A stretch of 64,000 nucleotides of DNA from Dyella caseinilytica (GCF_016865235.1 NZ_CP064030.1:4154001-4218000); one strand, 5' to 3'. Counted from the stretch's first letter, positions 25,443 to 32,900 are shown. Program-made: numbers and translations. Notes: generated from the sequence alone by a model not told the origin.

Positions 25443-26453
25443 TCAGCCGACTTCGACTTTCCATGTGGCTGGGCGCAATTCAACGAAATCGATGTTGACT
25501 GGTAGGAATTTCTCGATAAGCGATGCGTTAGTTCGCGAATGATCAGTTGGCGCAGTGGTTGTGAATGAGCCGCCACCCGCTAATGCGAAGGGCAGAAGAA
25601 GCTGATCGGCCATCTGCGCACCGACTGCGACATCCGCTTTGATGTAACGCTGAACCTCTTCGCACACGCGCTCGGCGACCTGCTCGGCGCTTACGCCACG
25701 CTCACCGAAAGCCGTGAAGCATTCGGTAATGTGCTCCGACTCGACGCGAATGATTAATGCATTACCGGGACCTATCGGCGGCTTGATTTGTTGCAGCCGC
25801 ATCGCGCTATCCGACAACGATAATCGGCGCGCGACGATTTTCAGCTCGCGCTCGGCGACGCTTGAGCTAATACTCGAAACTAAAGCTTTGGCCGAAACAG
25901 CGCGCAACTGCCCGCGCTCGATGAGTTGAAGCGGCTTGAGCACCTGCGCCGGCTGAATGTTTACATCGATCACGCCGCCGCCAGCTGGATAAAAGCCGTG
26001 GCGATCGAGGCGAATGTCTGTTTGCACGCCCATTTTCGCAAGCACTGGCGCGAATGCATCGATAAGAAAATCCGCGGGTGGCGCGAGCGGGTTGTGCGTG
26101 CCGCCTTCAAGACGGATCGATGATCCTTTATGTGCGCGAATCAGCGCAGGCAATACGGTCTGCAACACCAGCGTCGTTGAGCCCGCGGTGCCGATAGGAA
26201 AATGATAGTCGCCCGCACGTATCGCTTGCGGAATGAAGGTCAACATTTGCGAGCCGGGCTCTGCGCCAAGTACTGCGGCATCGCTGACTTGGCGTGCAGC
26301 ATCGATCGCCGTCAAATGCTGACGCATAAGACCCGGGCGACTCCGCTTGGCACGGATGCCCGTCATGGTGAATGGCGTTGCCGTGACCATGCTCAAGCTC
26401 AGCGCTGTGCGCAATAGCTGGCCACCACCGGCTGATCCGTCGATCTCGATCAT
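25443..26453 (-). CDS. rtcA: RNA 3'-terminal phosphate cyclase RtcA
   Basis: The 336-residue protein converts RNA 3'-phosphate ends to 2',3'-cyclic phosphates with ATP. Motifs include the opening EIDGSAGGGQLLRTALSLSMVT, RPGLMRQHLTA, GTAGSTTLVLQTVLPAL, GGTHNPLAPP, FYPAGGGV and the catalytic His in APTDHSRTNASLIEKFLPV. It is 61 bases downstream of rtcB in the same operon. Confidence 0.95.
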   Translation of the reverse strand: MIEIDGSAGGGQLLRTALSLSMVTATPFTMTGIRAKRSRPGLMRQHLTAIDAARQVSDAAVLGAEPGSQMLTFIPQAIRAGDYHFPIGTAGSTTLVLQTVLPALIRAHKGSSIRLEGGTHNPLAPPADFLIDAFAPVLAKMGVQTDIRLDRHGFYPAGGGVIDVNIQPAQVLKPLQLIERGQLRAVSAKALVSSISSSVAERELKIVARRLSLSDSAMRLQQIKPPIGPGNALIIRVESEHITECFTAFGERGVSAEQVAERVCEEVQRYIKADVAVGAQMADQLLLPFALAGGGSFTTTAPTDHSRTNASLIEKFLPVNIDFVELRPATWKVEVG

Positions 26454-26514
26454 TTCCCTATTTCCCTGAATCCTGCTTCTTTATAAACAGGTGTGCGGGG
26501 TTACCCCGCACACC

Positions 26515-27732
26515 TTATCCCTTGACGCAAACCACCTGGCGAAGCGTATGCACGATTTCTACCAGATCCTTTTGCGCCTCCATCACGGCCTCAATGGACT
26601 TGTATGCCGCCGGTGATTCGTCGATCACTTCGCTGTCTTTACGGCACTCGACGTGTGCGGTCGCGTGCTTGTGTTCGTCCAGCGTGATGCGCTTACGCGC
26701 TTCGGTTCGACTCATCACGCGGCCGGCGCCGTGGCTGCAGCTGTGGAAGCTCTCATCGTTGCCTAGACCCCGCACGATAAAGCTCTTCGCACCCATGCTG
26801 CCGGGGATAATCCCCAGCTCGCCCGCCTTGGCACTTACCGCACCTTTACGCGTTACCAATACGTTCTTGCCGTAGTGATATTCGCGGTTGACGTAGTTGT
26901 GATGACAATTTACCGCCTCCGCCCAGGCATCGAACGGCTTGGGAATGATCTTGGCGACCGCGTCGATGACGTGACTCATCATGATGGCGCGGTTGGTACG
27001 CGCAAAACGCTGTGCCCATTCCACGGCAAACACGTAGTCATCGAAGTGCTCGCTGCCTTCCGGCAGATACGCAAGATCCTGATCCGGCAGATTGATCATC
27101 CAGCGGCGCATGTCTTCCTTGGCAAGCTCGACGTAGCGCGTACCAATGGCATTACCCACGCCACGCGAACCGGAGTGCAGCATGAACCACACGCGATCCT
27201 CTTCATCGAGGCAAACCTCGACGAAGTGATTGCCCGTACCCAAGGTCCCCAGGTGATTGAGGTTATTGGTCCGCGCCAGCTTCGGCTGCTTGTCGATAAT
27301 GCGACGGAAATCCTGCTCAAGCTGCGACCAGCCATCGATAGCGGCTCCCGGCGGCGTTTCCCACGCCCCCTTGTCGCGCTTTCCTACCGTGCGACCGTGT
27401 GGAACAGCACGCTCGATAGCGGAGCGCAAACCCGCCAGATTGTCCGGCAGATCGGTCGCCGTCAGCGTCGTACGCGTGGCGATCATGCCGCAGCCGATAT
27501 CCACGCCTACCGCCGCCGGTACGATTGCACCGACAGTCGGCACGACCGAACCCACCGTTGCGCCCTTACCCAGATGCACGTCCGGCATCACCGCAACCCA
27601 GCGATGGATAAAGGGCAGCCTGGCGATATTGATCAGCTGCTGGCGTGCCGCATCTTCGATCGGCACGCCGTGCGTCCACGCCTTGATCGGCACCGCGCCT
27701 GGCTCGTTGATGACTTGGTACTGCGTGCTCAC
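26515..27732 (-). CDS. rtcB: RNA-splicing ligase RtcB
   Basis: The protein of about 405 residues is the GTP- and Mn2+-dependent RtcB ligase that joins 2',3'-cyclic-phosphate or 3'-phosphate ends to 5'-OH ends. Metal and GMP sites are visible: VMPDVHLGKGATVGSV, VGVDIGCGM, NHLGTLGTGNHFVEV, HSGSRGVGN, NCHHNYVNRE, and the region SFHSCSHGAGRVMSR with the guanylylated His. I chose the GTG at 27732 because an AGGAGAAGG ribosome site precedes it; an ATG at 27771 is upstream. The Y-RNA-like array lies just before it. Confidence 0.94.
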   Translation of the reverse strand: MSTQYQVINEPGAVPIKAWTHGVPIEDAARQQLINIARLPFIHRWVAVMPDVHLGKGATVGSVVPTVGAIVPAAVGVDIGCGMIATRTTLTATDLPDNLAGLRSAIERAVPHGRTVGKRDKGAWETPPGAAIDGWSQLEQDFRRIIDKQPKLARTNNLNHLGTLGTGNHFVEVCLDEEDRVWFMLHSGSRGVGNAIGTRYVELAKEDMRRWMINLPDQDLAYLPEGSEHFDDYVFAVEWAQRFARTNRAIMMSHVIDAVAKIIPKPFDAWAEAVNCHHNYVNREYHYGKNVLVTRKGAVSAKAGELGIIPGSMGAKSFIVRGLGNDESFHSCSHGAGRVMSRTEARKRITLDEHKHATAHVECRKDSEVIDESPAAYKSIEAVMEAQKDLVEIVHTLRQVVCVKG

Positions 27733-27794
27733 AATCCTTCTCCTGGCTCGAATGGCATTTGATTCGTTCATGCCACTCGTTGTCTATCTAAAAG

Positions 27795-27924
27795 TGCGGC
27801 GACAAGTTTGAGTGAAACTCCTGCTCTACCACTGAGCTACAGCGCGGCTTGCGCCGTGCTGACGGGATTCGAACCCGCGACAAGGGACGTGACAGGTCAT
27901 GTAGTTCAACAGGCATTCGCCACA
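27795..27924 (-). ncRNA. Y-RNA-like (YrlA-type) RNA, unit 4, with permuted tRNA mimic
   Basis: An outer helix TGTGGCGA/TCGCCGCA encloses the unit, with the conserved GCGAATGC on the 5' side and CTTGTCGC on the 3' side as in the other units. Inside, a T-arm (27862-27878, loop TTCGAAT) comes first. Next is an acceptor-like hairpin CAGCACGGC-GCAA-GCCGCGCTG, closed by a GNRA tetraloop (27840-27861). Last is a D-arm (GCTC-AGTGGTA-GAGC, 27823-27837). This order is a circularly permuted tRNA, as described for bacterial YrlA RNAs bound by Ro60. A CTTTT follows the 3' end. Ends are set from pairing and are approximate. Confidence 0.8.
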
Positions 27925-27960
27925 ACGCGAAAACGTTTGTTTCTAAATGTTCTTACACAA

Positions 27961-28093
27961 GCTGTAGCGACAAGTCGTGATGAACGAAGACCCTTGCTCT
28001 AACCACTGAGCTACCACATCGCCTTCGCGACAAGGGCGGGACTTGAACCCGCGACCTAGGATTTCTAGTACGTCCATCTGCATTCGCAACAAC
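27961..28093 (-). ncRNA. Y-RNA-like (YrlA-type) RNA, unit 3, with permuted tRNA mimic
   Basis: The outer helix GTTGTTGCGA/TCGCTACAGC pairs over about ten positions, with one wobble and one mismatch. It again carries GCGAATGC and CTTGTCGC. The T-arm GCGGG-TTCAAGT-CCCGC (28036-28052) is followed by an imperfect acceptor-like hairpin with a GAAG loop, then the D-arm GCTC-AGTGGTTA-GAGC (27996-28011). It is the second complete permuted tRNA mimic of the array. A standard tRNA scan might miscall parts of it. Confidence 0.78.
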
Positions 28094-28133
28094 CTTCAAA
28101 CCAAATACATATAGCTGATACATGAAAAGAGGC

Positions 28134-28257
28134 GCAGCGACAAAGGTGATGAAACATCTTGCAAAGAGACGTGCTTTGACACATCGCTATGCAACGGGAT
28201 TCGAACCCTATCGCCCGATAGGCTTACCATTGATGTAGTTCCATCTGCATTCGCTGC
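28134..28257 (-). ncRNA. Y-RNA-like RNA, unit 2, T-arm only
   Basis: The outer helix is a perfect 7 bp, GCAGCGA/TCGCTGC, with GCGAATGC inside the 5' strand and CTTTGTCGC on the 3' side. A GATG-GAACTA-CATC hairpin follows the 5' strand. It keeps a T-arm (GGG-TTCGAAT-CCC, 28196-28208) and a CCTATC-GGGC-GATAGG stem but has no D-arm sequence. It shares the Ro-binding-type helix of units 3 and 4, so it may be bound by Rsr but would not mimic a whole tRNA. Confidence 0.65.
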
Positions 28258-28290
28258 AAAACAAATCTTTATAACCCCGCCCTCGGGCGG

Positions 28291-28360
28291 AGCGACAATC
28301 CCTGCGAGAGAGTGCTGGGGTCGAACCAGCTAATTCCGAGTAGTCCCTCGTGCATTCGCT
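28291..28360 (-). ncRNA. Y-RNA-like RNA, unit 1, short form with T-arm only
   Basis: This unit of about 70 bases has AGCGA/TCGCT closing it, with AGCGAATGC at the 5' side and GATTGTCGC at the 3' side. It contains a CGAG-GGACTA-CTCG hairpin and a T-arm GCTGG-TTCGACC-CCAGC (28314-28330). No D-arm is inside. It is the first unit after the rsr stop and is followed by a CCGCCC-GA-GGGCGG hairpin. Confidence 0.6.
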
Positions 28361-28379
28361 TCGTCACTTCCGGGCCCAC

Positions 28380-28403
28380 CCCCGGCAGGCTCTCCCACCG
28401 GGG
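28380..28403 (-). other. Hairpin directly after the rsr stop with a D-loop-like loop
   Basis: CCCCGG and CCGGGG pair perfectly around TGGGAGAGCCTG. The GGTGGGAGAGC part looks like the 3' half of a tRNA D-arm. It could be a 5' part of unit 1, or an RNA-processing signal between rsr and the array. Confidence 0.35.
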
Positions 28404-28412
28404 ATAAACATT

Positions 28413-29966
28413 TCAGAGCGTGATTGCTTCGACACGCTCCACCCAACGATGCGCACCCGTTCCTTCGGATACCACACTCGCCAGTAGATCGAACACCGCA
28501 TCCGTAAAACCACCCACATGAAGCACATCCATGGAGTCCACAGATTGGCTGGTGACGTTCGGCTGGAGGTCGATGCAGACCATGCGTGCCTTCGGGCAAC
28601 GCTGCTTCAGCTCTGCCCACTGCCGCATGGTTTCCGTACCGCCACTTGCACGCGTATCAACCCAACTTTGGTTGTCCGACACGAGCACCAGCAGATCCAC
28701 CTCACTACGCTCCTTGTTCAATTCAATCAGCGGTGCACTTACCTTCGTACCGCCGCCCAGCAACGCCACCAATTGCTGCGCCTGCGTCATGACGCTGTCG
28801 CGCGGGTTCAACCGGCACTCGCGTATGGCTTCCGCGAACGGAATTACACGCGCATCGGGATTCACCCGCTTCAGGCAAGCGGCAATCAACGCTGCCACCT
28901 CGATACAACGCACCGTTGATGTCGCACCCTTGCGAAATCCGGTTACCGGCGATTGCATCGATCCCGACACATCCACCGCTACCACCACCTTTCCAATCAC
29001 CTTAGGCACATTGCGGGTTGCCACTTCCATGGCGTCCTGCAACGCATCCACGATCGCTGACGGTATAGCGTTCGATGAAGCCCGAAACGCGGTCATCAAC
29101 TGGTACGGAAATACCTTGGCGCGCTGTATCGCTTCCGCATTACGCAAACGAGCTGCCGTACGTGCGATCAACGCGTCATCCTCGAATACACCGTGACGTG
29201 CAAACGCGTTCAAGTTCATACGCGTTGCCTGCCACGAGGCACGGCTGGCGATCTCCTTCCAGTGCTGTGCCTTCAGCGGCAACGCGGTGAGGTATTGGAA
29301 GGGAAGATCCGGCACAACATCGCCTTGTTCCTTCTTGAATGCCTCCAGCTCACGCACCTTCAACGGCAACACATCCTCCTTGTAAGGCTTACCGATCAAC
29401 CATGCGTACAGCGCCTCACGCTCCGAATCCTTGGGCTTGGGATGCACCATGCGAATGACATCTGCCAGCGAAGGCTTTTCGCCAATCGCCGCACTCATCA
29501 CCGCATCAATCGATGCGTTCTCCAGCCAACGCTGCACCAATCGCTTCGGCAACGTACCCAATGATTTGCGCCCCACCACACCACTGCGCACGATCTGAAC
29601 GAAGTTGCGAAGCATGCGACCGTTATCGATCACGCGGTCGAACACCTTGCTAAGCAGCTCGCCATCTCGGACAGCCAGGTGCGCAAGCAGCAACGCCGGC
29701 ATGTCTTTCATGTATGCGGTCTTGCGGGCGTACAACGCGGTTTGCGCGACGTACTGCGGCGATACCGCTTCGCACAGACCAAGCACCTCGGCTAGCTGCG
29801 TCGAGGCATCGCTGTAGAACGTGCCGTTGAGGCAGCCGGTCGCGGCATAAAGCGCGAGGGCTGCTTCCGGTGCACGCTGGTAAGCGGTGCCGCCTGCCTC
29901 ATTCAAGGCGTCAGCCTTCGGAACCATGCGGCCGCGCTGACTGGCGAAGAGTTGAGTGTTGGCCAT
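28413..29966 (-). CDS. rsr: Ro60/Rsr TROVE-domain RNA-binding protein
   Basis: The 517-residue protein is a bacterial Ro60 orthologue. A TROVE ring of HEAT-like repeats covers about residues 1-330. A von Willebrand A domain follows, with the MIDAS motif VDVSGSM near residue 345 and a later SDNQSW. Ro60 rings bind Y RNAs on the outside and RNA ends in the central hole, and act with exonucleases in RNA quality control. An AAGGAGA ribosome site precedes the ATG at 29966. The gene heads the rsr-Y RNA-rtcB-rtcA operon behind a sigma-54 promoter. Confidence 0.94.
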   Translation of the reverse strand: MANTQLFASQRGRMVPKADALNEAGGTAYQRAPEAALALYAATGCLNGTFYSDASTQLAEVLGLCEAVSPQYVAQTALYARKTAYMKDMPALLLAHLAVRDGELLSKVFDRVIDNGRMLRNFVQIVRSGVVGRKSLGTLPKRLVQRWLENASIDAVMSAAIGEKPSLADVIRMVHPKPKDSEREALYAWLIGKPYKEDVLPLKVRELEAFKKEQGDVVPDLPFQYLTALPLKAQHWKEIASRASWQATRMNLNAFARHGVFEDDALIARTAARLRNAEAIQRAKVFPYQLMTAFRASSNAIPSAIVDALQDAMEVATRNVPKVIGKVVVAVDVSGSMQSPVTGFRKGATSTVRCIEVAALIAACLKRVNPDARVIPFAEAIRECRLNPRDSVMTQAQQLVALLGGGTKVSAPLIELNKERSEVDLLVLVSDNQSWVDTRASGGTETMRQWAELKQRCPKARMVCIDLQPNVTSQSVDSMDVLHVGGFTDAVFDLLASVVSEGTGAHRWVERVEAITL

Positions 29967-29995
29967 GGGGGAATCTCCTTTGTCTTCCCCACTAG

Positions 29996-30012
29996 TGCAG
30001 TTGCCGTGCCAA
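29996..30012 (-). promoter_or_regulatory. Sigma-54 (-24/-12) promoter of the rsr-rtcBA operon
   Basis: On the minus strand TTGGCACGGCAACTGCA matches TTGGCAC-N5-TTGCA with GG and GC exactly 10 bases apart. Transcription would start near 29985, giving rsr a leader of about 20 bases. It fits control by the divergent RtcR. Confidence 0.85.
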
Positions 30013-30103
30013 CGTCGGGATTACCTCATTAATATATTGATTTATATGTATTTATGTACTTATCGGTGCGATTTCGATGCTCGCTAATTTGCGTAATATG
30101 GAT

Positions 30104-30117
30104 AGCTATAGATAGCT
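30104..30117. promoter_or_regulatory. Palindrome in the rtcR/rsr gap, candidate RtcR site
   Basis: AGCTAT-AG-ATAGCT is a perfect 6-bp inverted repeat about 100 bases upstream of the sigma-54 promoter and 20 bases before rtcR. It is the best RtcR enhancer candidate in an otherwise AT-rich gap. Confidence 0.45.
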
Positions 30118-30137
30118 TTTTATCCTAATGTATCGTC

Positions 30138-31733
30138 ATGAAACCCAAAGTCGTCATCGGATTTCTCGGCACCCAGCTCGATTCCGGCCGAGGCGCCGGC
30201 CGCTGGGAGAAATGGCGTCCTTCGGTGTCGCTGGGCATGCATGAGGACTTCCTCGTCAGCCGCATCGAACTGCTAGCGGATGAACGCCGCTACAAGGATG
30301 TCTCGGACCTGGTGTGCGCGGACATTGCGCAGGTCTCACCGGAAACGAAGGTAACGGTGCGCGATACCTATATCGCCGACCCGTGGGATTTCGAGTCGGT
30401 CTATTCGGTGCTGCATGAATTCAGTCGCAGCTATCCGTTCGATACGGAGGCCGAGGACTACTACATACACATCACCACGGGCACGCACGTTGCCCAGATT
30501 TGCCTGTTCCTGTTGACGGAAAGCCGGCATTTTCCCGCCCATCTGCTGCAGACCTCGCCTCCGCGTAAGCAGACGGCGGGAGTGAGTGGAAGTTACAGCG
30601 TTATCGATCTGGATCTGTCCAAGTACGACCGCATCGCCGAACGCTTCGTTAAGGAGCAACAAGCCGATCAGGCGTATTTGAAGAGTGGTATTGCTACGCG
30701 CAATCTCGCCTTCAATCGCATGATCGAGCAAATTGAAACCGTCGCGATTCGTTCCGCCGCACCGATCTTGCTTATGGGCCCGACCGGCGCGGGGAAAAGC
30801 CAACTCGCAAAGCGCATTTTCGAGCTGAAGAAGTTGCGCCACCAGCTTCCCGGAAACTTTGTCGAGGTGAACTGCGCAACGCTTCGCGGCGACGGCGCTA
30901 TGAGCGCGCTGTTTGGACATGTCAAAGGCGCCTACACCGGCGCAATCAACGAACGCGCAGGCCTGCTCAAATCGGCCAACAAAGGCCTTCTGTTCCTGGA
31001 TGAAATCGGCGAACTCGGCGCGGACGAGCAAGCCATGCTGTTGCGCGCGCTTGAGGAGAAGCGATTCCTTCCGGTTGGCAGCGACAAGGAAGTGGAGAGC
31101 GACTTCCAACTCATTGCCGGTACGAATCGAGATCTCGGCCAACGCGTTGAAGAAGGCGGGTTTCGCGACGATCTGTACGCACGACTCAATCTATGGACAT
31201 TCCAGCTTCCAGGCCTCGCCGATCGCCCCGAAGACATCGAGCCCAATCTTGATTTCGAGCTTGAGCGATTCGCACAGAACAACCAGCGCCGTGTGACGTT
31301 CAATCGCGAAGCACGCGACCGCTACTTGGCCTTCGCTGCATCCGCCCAGGCGATCTGGAAGGGCAACTTCCGCGATCTCGGCGCCTCGGTAACACGCATG
31401 GCGACGCTTTCAGCTTCCGGGCGCATACGCATGGAGACGGTCGATGAGGAGATCGGACGGCTTAAGCGACTATGGGGACCGATGGGTGGGCAGGCGGATC
31501 ATTTGCTTTCGCAATTGCTCGGCGATCGACTGCACGATATAGATCGCTTCGATCACGCTCAGCTGCGTGAGGTGGTCAACACGTGCCGCAACGCCAAATC
31601 ACTTTCCGAGGCGGGACGCCTGCTCTTTGCAGCATCGCGTAAACGGCGCTCGACCACCAACGACGCCGACCGGTTACGCAAATACTTAGCTCGATTTGAT
31701 TTGACCTGGGAAGAAGTCGCTGAACGCGTTTAG
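30138..31733 (+). CDS. rtcR: Sigma-54-dependent activator RtcR of the RNA-repair operon
   Basis: The 531-residue protein has the RtcR N-terminal regulatory domain, CARF-like and thought to sense RNA ends or cyclic-phosphate ligands (VVIGFLGTQLDSG, HITTGTHVAQICLFLLTESR). A sigma-54 AAA+ domain follows, with Walker A GPTGAGKS near residue 215, GAYTGA (family consensus GAFTGA) and Walker B LLFLDEIGEL. The C-terminus ends in a helix-turn-helix-like segment (SLSEAGRLLFAASRKRR). It is divergent from rsr, which it should activate. Confidence 0.94.
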   Translation: MKPKVVIGFLGTQLDSGRGAGRWEKWRPSVSLGMHEDFLVSRIELLADERRYKDVSDLVCADIAQVSPETKVTVRDTYIADPWDFESVYSVLHEFSRSYPFDTEAEDYYIHITTGTHVAQICLFLLTESRHFPAHLLQTSPPRKQTAGVSGSYSVIDLDLSKYDRIAERFVKEQQADQAYLKSGIATRNLAFNRMIEQIETVAIRSAAPILLMGPTGAGKSQLAKRIFELKKLRHQLPGNFVEVNCATLRGDGAMSALFGHVKGAYTGAINERAGLLKSANKGLLFLDEIGELGADEQAMLLRALEEKRFLPVGSDKEVESDFQLIAGTNRDLGQRVEEGGFRDDLYARLNLWTFQLPGLADRPEDIEPNLDFELERFAQNNQRRVTFNREARDRYLAFAASAQAIWKGNFRDLGASVTRMATLSASGRIRMETVDEEIGRLKRLWGPMGGQADHLLSQLLGDRLHDIDRFDHAQLREVVNTCRNAKSLSEAGRLLFAASRKRRSTTNDADRLRKYLARFDLTWEEVAERV

Positions 31734-31750
31734 ACAAGCGCCTTCTTCGA

Positions 31751-32539
31751 TTATGCCCATGCCGCATCAAGGCAAGAACGAAATACGTCGTTGAGCATCG
31801 GCACTGCTAATGCGGCTTCGGATTTGCTCGGAGACACTCGCTCCAGCCTATCCAATTCTGCCTTTATGAATGCATGGATCGATTCAACCGGTTCCGCCAA
31901 TCCCATCTCTGGCGCTGCACGCTTCAATGTAAGCAGACTATCTATGTCTGCAAGCAGTGGAGCGTTATCACCCAACAGATGCAGCAGCTTTTCGAATTCA
32001 ATGGGGGCCGCAGATTGGTACCGCTCCAACCAGCGGAATGCCAACAGTGGGCGCAAGACGTAGAAGTATTTTTTCAGCGGCACAAGGTCGCCTTTTAGGT
32101 AGCCGCGAAAATTTTTCTTGGCCATGCTTCGGTAGTGATACATGCCGCTTTCGCACGAATAGACCGCACTCAGCATGTTACGAACCGAGTGAGCGAAGTC
32201 GCCCTCCTGCTTGTAGATAATTGGCGATTGAATCCACTCAACGAATGCTGGATTGGATTTCCAAAAGAGTCTCAACGCCTTTCGCAGATCCCATCCATTT
32301 AAGTCGATGTCATCGACGATCGGATATTCAATGACATCCCGCTGTTCTTCCAGTCCCACCGAAAGGTACCAATCTCTTGGGTGGACGTAGATGAATCGAG
32401 CGTCGTAGTCGCTATTGGGAGATTCAAAGCCCCAGGCGCGACTTCCAGACTCAACAGCAAGCAGGACCCTGACGCCATGCTCCGATTCGGCACGGCTTAT
32501 ACGACTCTCAATTTCACTACGTACAGAAGGTTGAATCAT
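31751..32539 (-). CDS. RlaP-family predicted nucleotidyltransferase (RNA-repair associated)
   Basis: The protein of about 262 residues is a DNA-polymerase-beta-superfamily nucleotidyltransferase. It has the signature VESGSRAWGFESPNSDYDARFIYV (GS...DxD), followed by PAFVEWIQSPIIY and KKYFYVLRPLLAFRW. This is the RlaP (PF10127) family, reported by comparative genomics to sit near RNA ligases. Here it converges on rtcR, 17 bases away, and has its own upstream region. I chose the ATG at 32539; a GTG at 32548 is possible. Its reaction is unknown. Confidence 0.85.
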   Translation of the reverse strand: MIQPSVRSEIESRISRAESEHGVRVLLAVESGSRAWGFESPNSDYDARFIYVHPRDWYLSVGLEEQRDVIEYPIVDDIDLNGWDLRKALRLFWKSNPAFVEWIQSPIIYKQEGDFAHSVRNMLSAVYSCESGMYHYRSMAKKNFRGYLKGDLVPLKKYFYVLRPLLAFRWLERYQSAAPIEFEKLLHLLGDNAPLLADIDSLLTLKRAAPEMGLAEPVESIHAFIKAELDRLERVSPSKSEAALAVPMLNDVFRSCLDAAWA

Positions 32540-32613
32540 GGGTCTCACACTTGAGTAGATCGGGGCGGCAGTCGCTTATCCGATTCGATTTAGGACGTTC
32601 AACTGGCGAGTTT

Positions 32614-32637
32614 ATGTCCGCAATCGAAAGCGGACAC
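32614..32637. repeat. ATGTCCGC...TCGAAA...GCGGACAT intergenic palindrome (R3)
   Basis: ATGTCCGC-AATCGAAA-GCGGACAC has nearly perfect arms and a shorter loop than R2. It marks the outer edge of the RNA-repair island. Confidence 0.5.
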
Positions 32638-32654
32638 TACCTATTTCTCCATAG

Positions 32655-32685
32655 TGCGCGCACTGAACCATAAAATTTTGCGCAT
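32655..32685 (-). repeat. GGCCAATTTATGGTTTAAC-type repeat, copy D
   Basis: On the minus strand it reads GCAAAATTTTATGGTTCAGT, the most diverged copy. Confidence 0.35.
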
Positions 32686-32705
32686 GGGCGCCCGCTGGCA
32701 AAAAA

Positions 32706-32735
32706 AGCGGACAATTTATGGTCAAACGGATGACC
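32706..32735 (+). repeat. GGCCAATTTATGGTTTAAC-type repeat, copy E
   Basis: It reads GCGGACAATTTATGGTCAAA, close to copy C. Confidence 0.45.
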
Positions 32736-32769
32736 AAAAGAACTCGCGAGACCACAATCGCTTAGATAT

Positions 32770-32805
32770 GGCGCGGCCAATTTAAGGTTGAACGCACAAC
32801 GCTAT
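32770..32805 (+). repeat. GGCCAATTTATGGTTTAAC-type repeat, copy F
   Basis: It reads GCGGCCAATTTAAGGTTGAA and continues into GCACAACGC, resembling the flank of copy A. Confidence 0.45.
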
Positions 32806-32823
32806 ATCGACACGAAGAAAAGA

Positions 32824-32900
32824 TGGCGCGCCCGGAGGGATTCGAACCCCCGACCAATGGCTTCGGAAGCCACTACTCTATCCGGCTGAGCTACGGGCGC
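32824..32900 (-). tRNA. tRNA-Arg (anticodon CCG)
   Basis: The 77-base gene folds as a complete tRNA. The acceptor is GCGCCCG/CGGGCGC with discriminator G and an encoded CCA. The D-arm is GTAGCTCAGCCGGATAGAG. The anticodon arm GTGGC-TTCCGAA-GCCAT gives anticodon CCG, and the T-arm is CGGGGGTTCGAATCCCTCC. It reads the arginine codon CGG. Confidence 0.95.

Noticed and set aside
27796..28055. Possible ordinary tRNA genes (D-arm and T-arm sequences on the minus strand)
   Set aside because: The T-arm comes before the D-arm, no anticodon arm lies between them and the acceptor is a closed hairpin, so these are tRNA mimics within Y-RNA-like units.
30138..30700. CARF-like domain of RtcR as evidence of a CRISPR-linked system
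   Set aside because: The domain is the normal N-terminus of RtcR. No cas genes or arrays are present.
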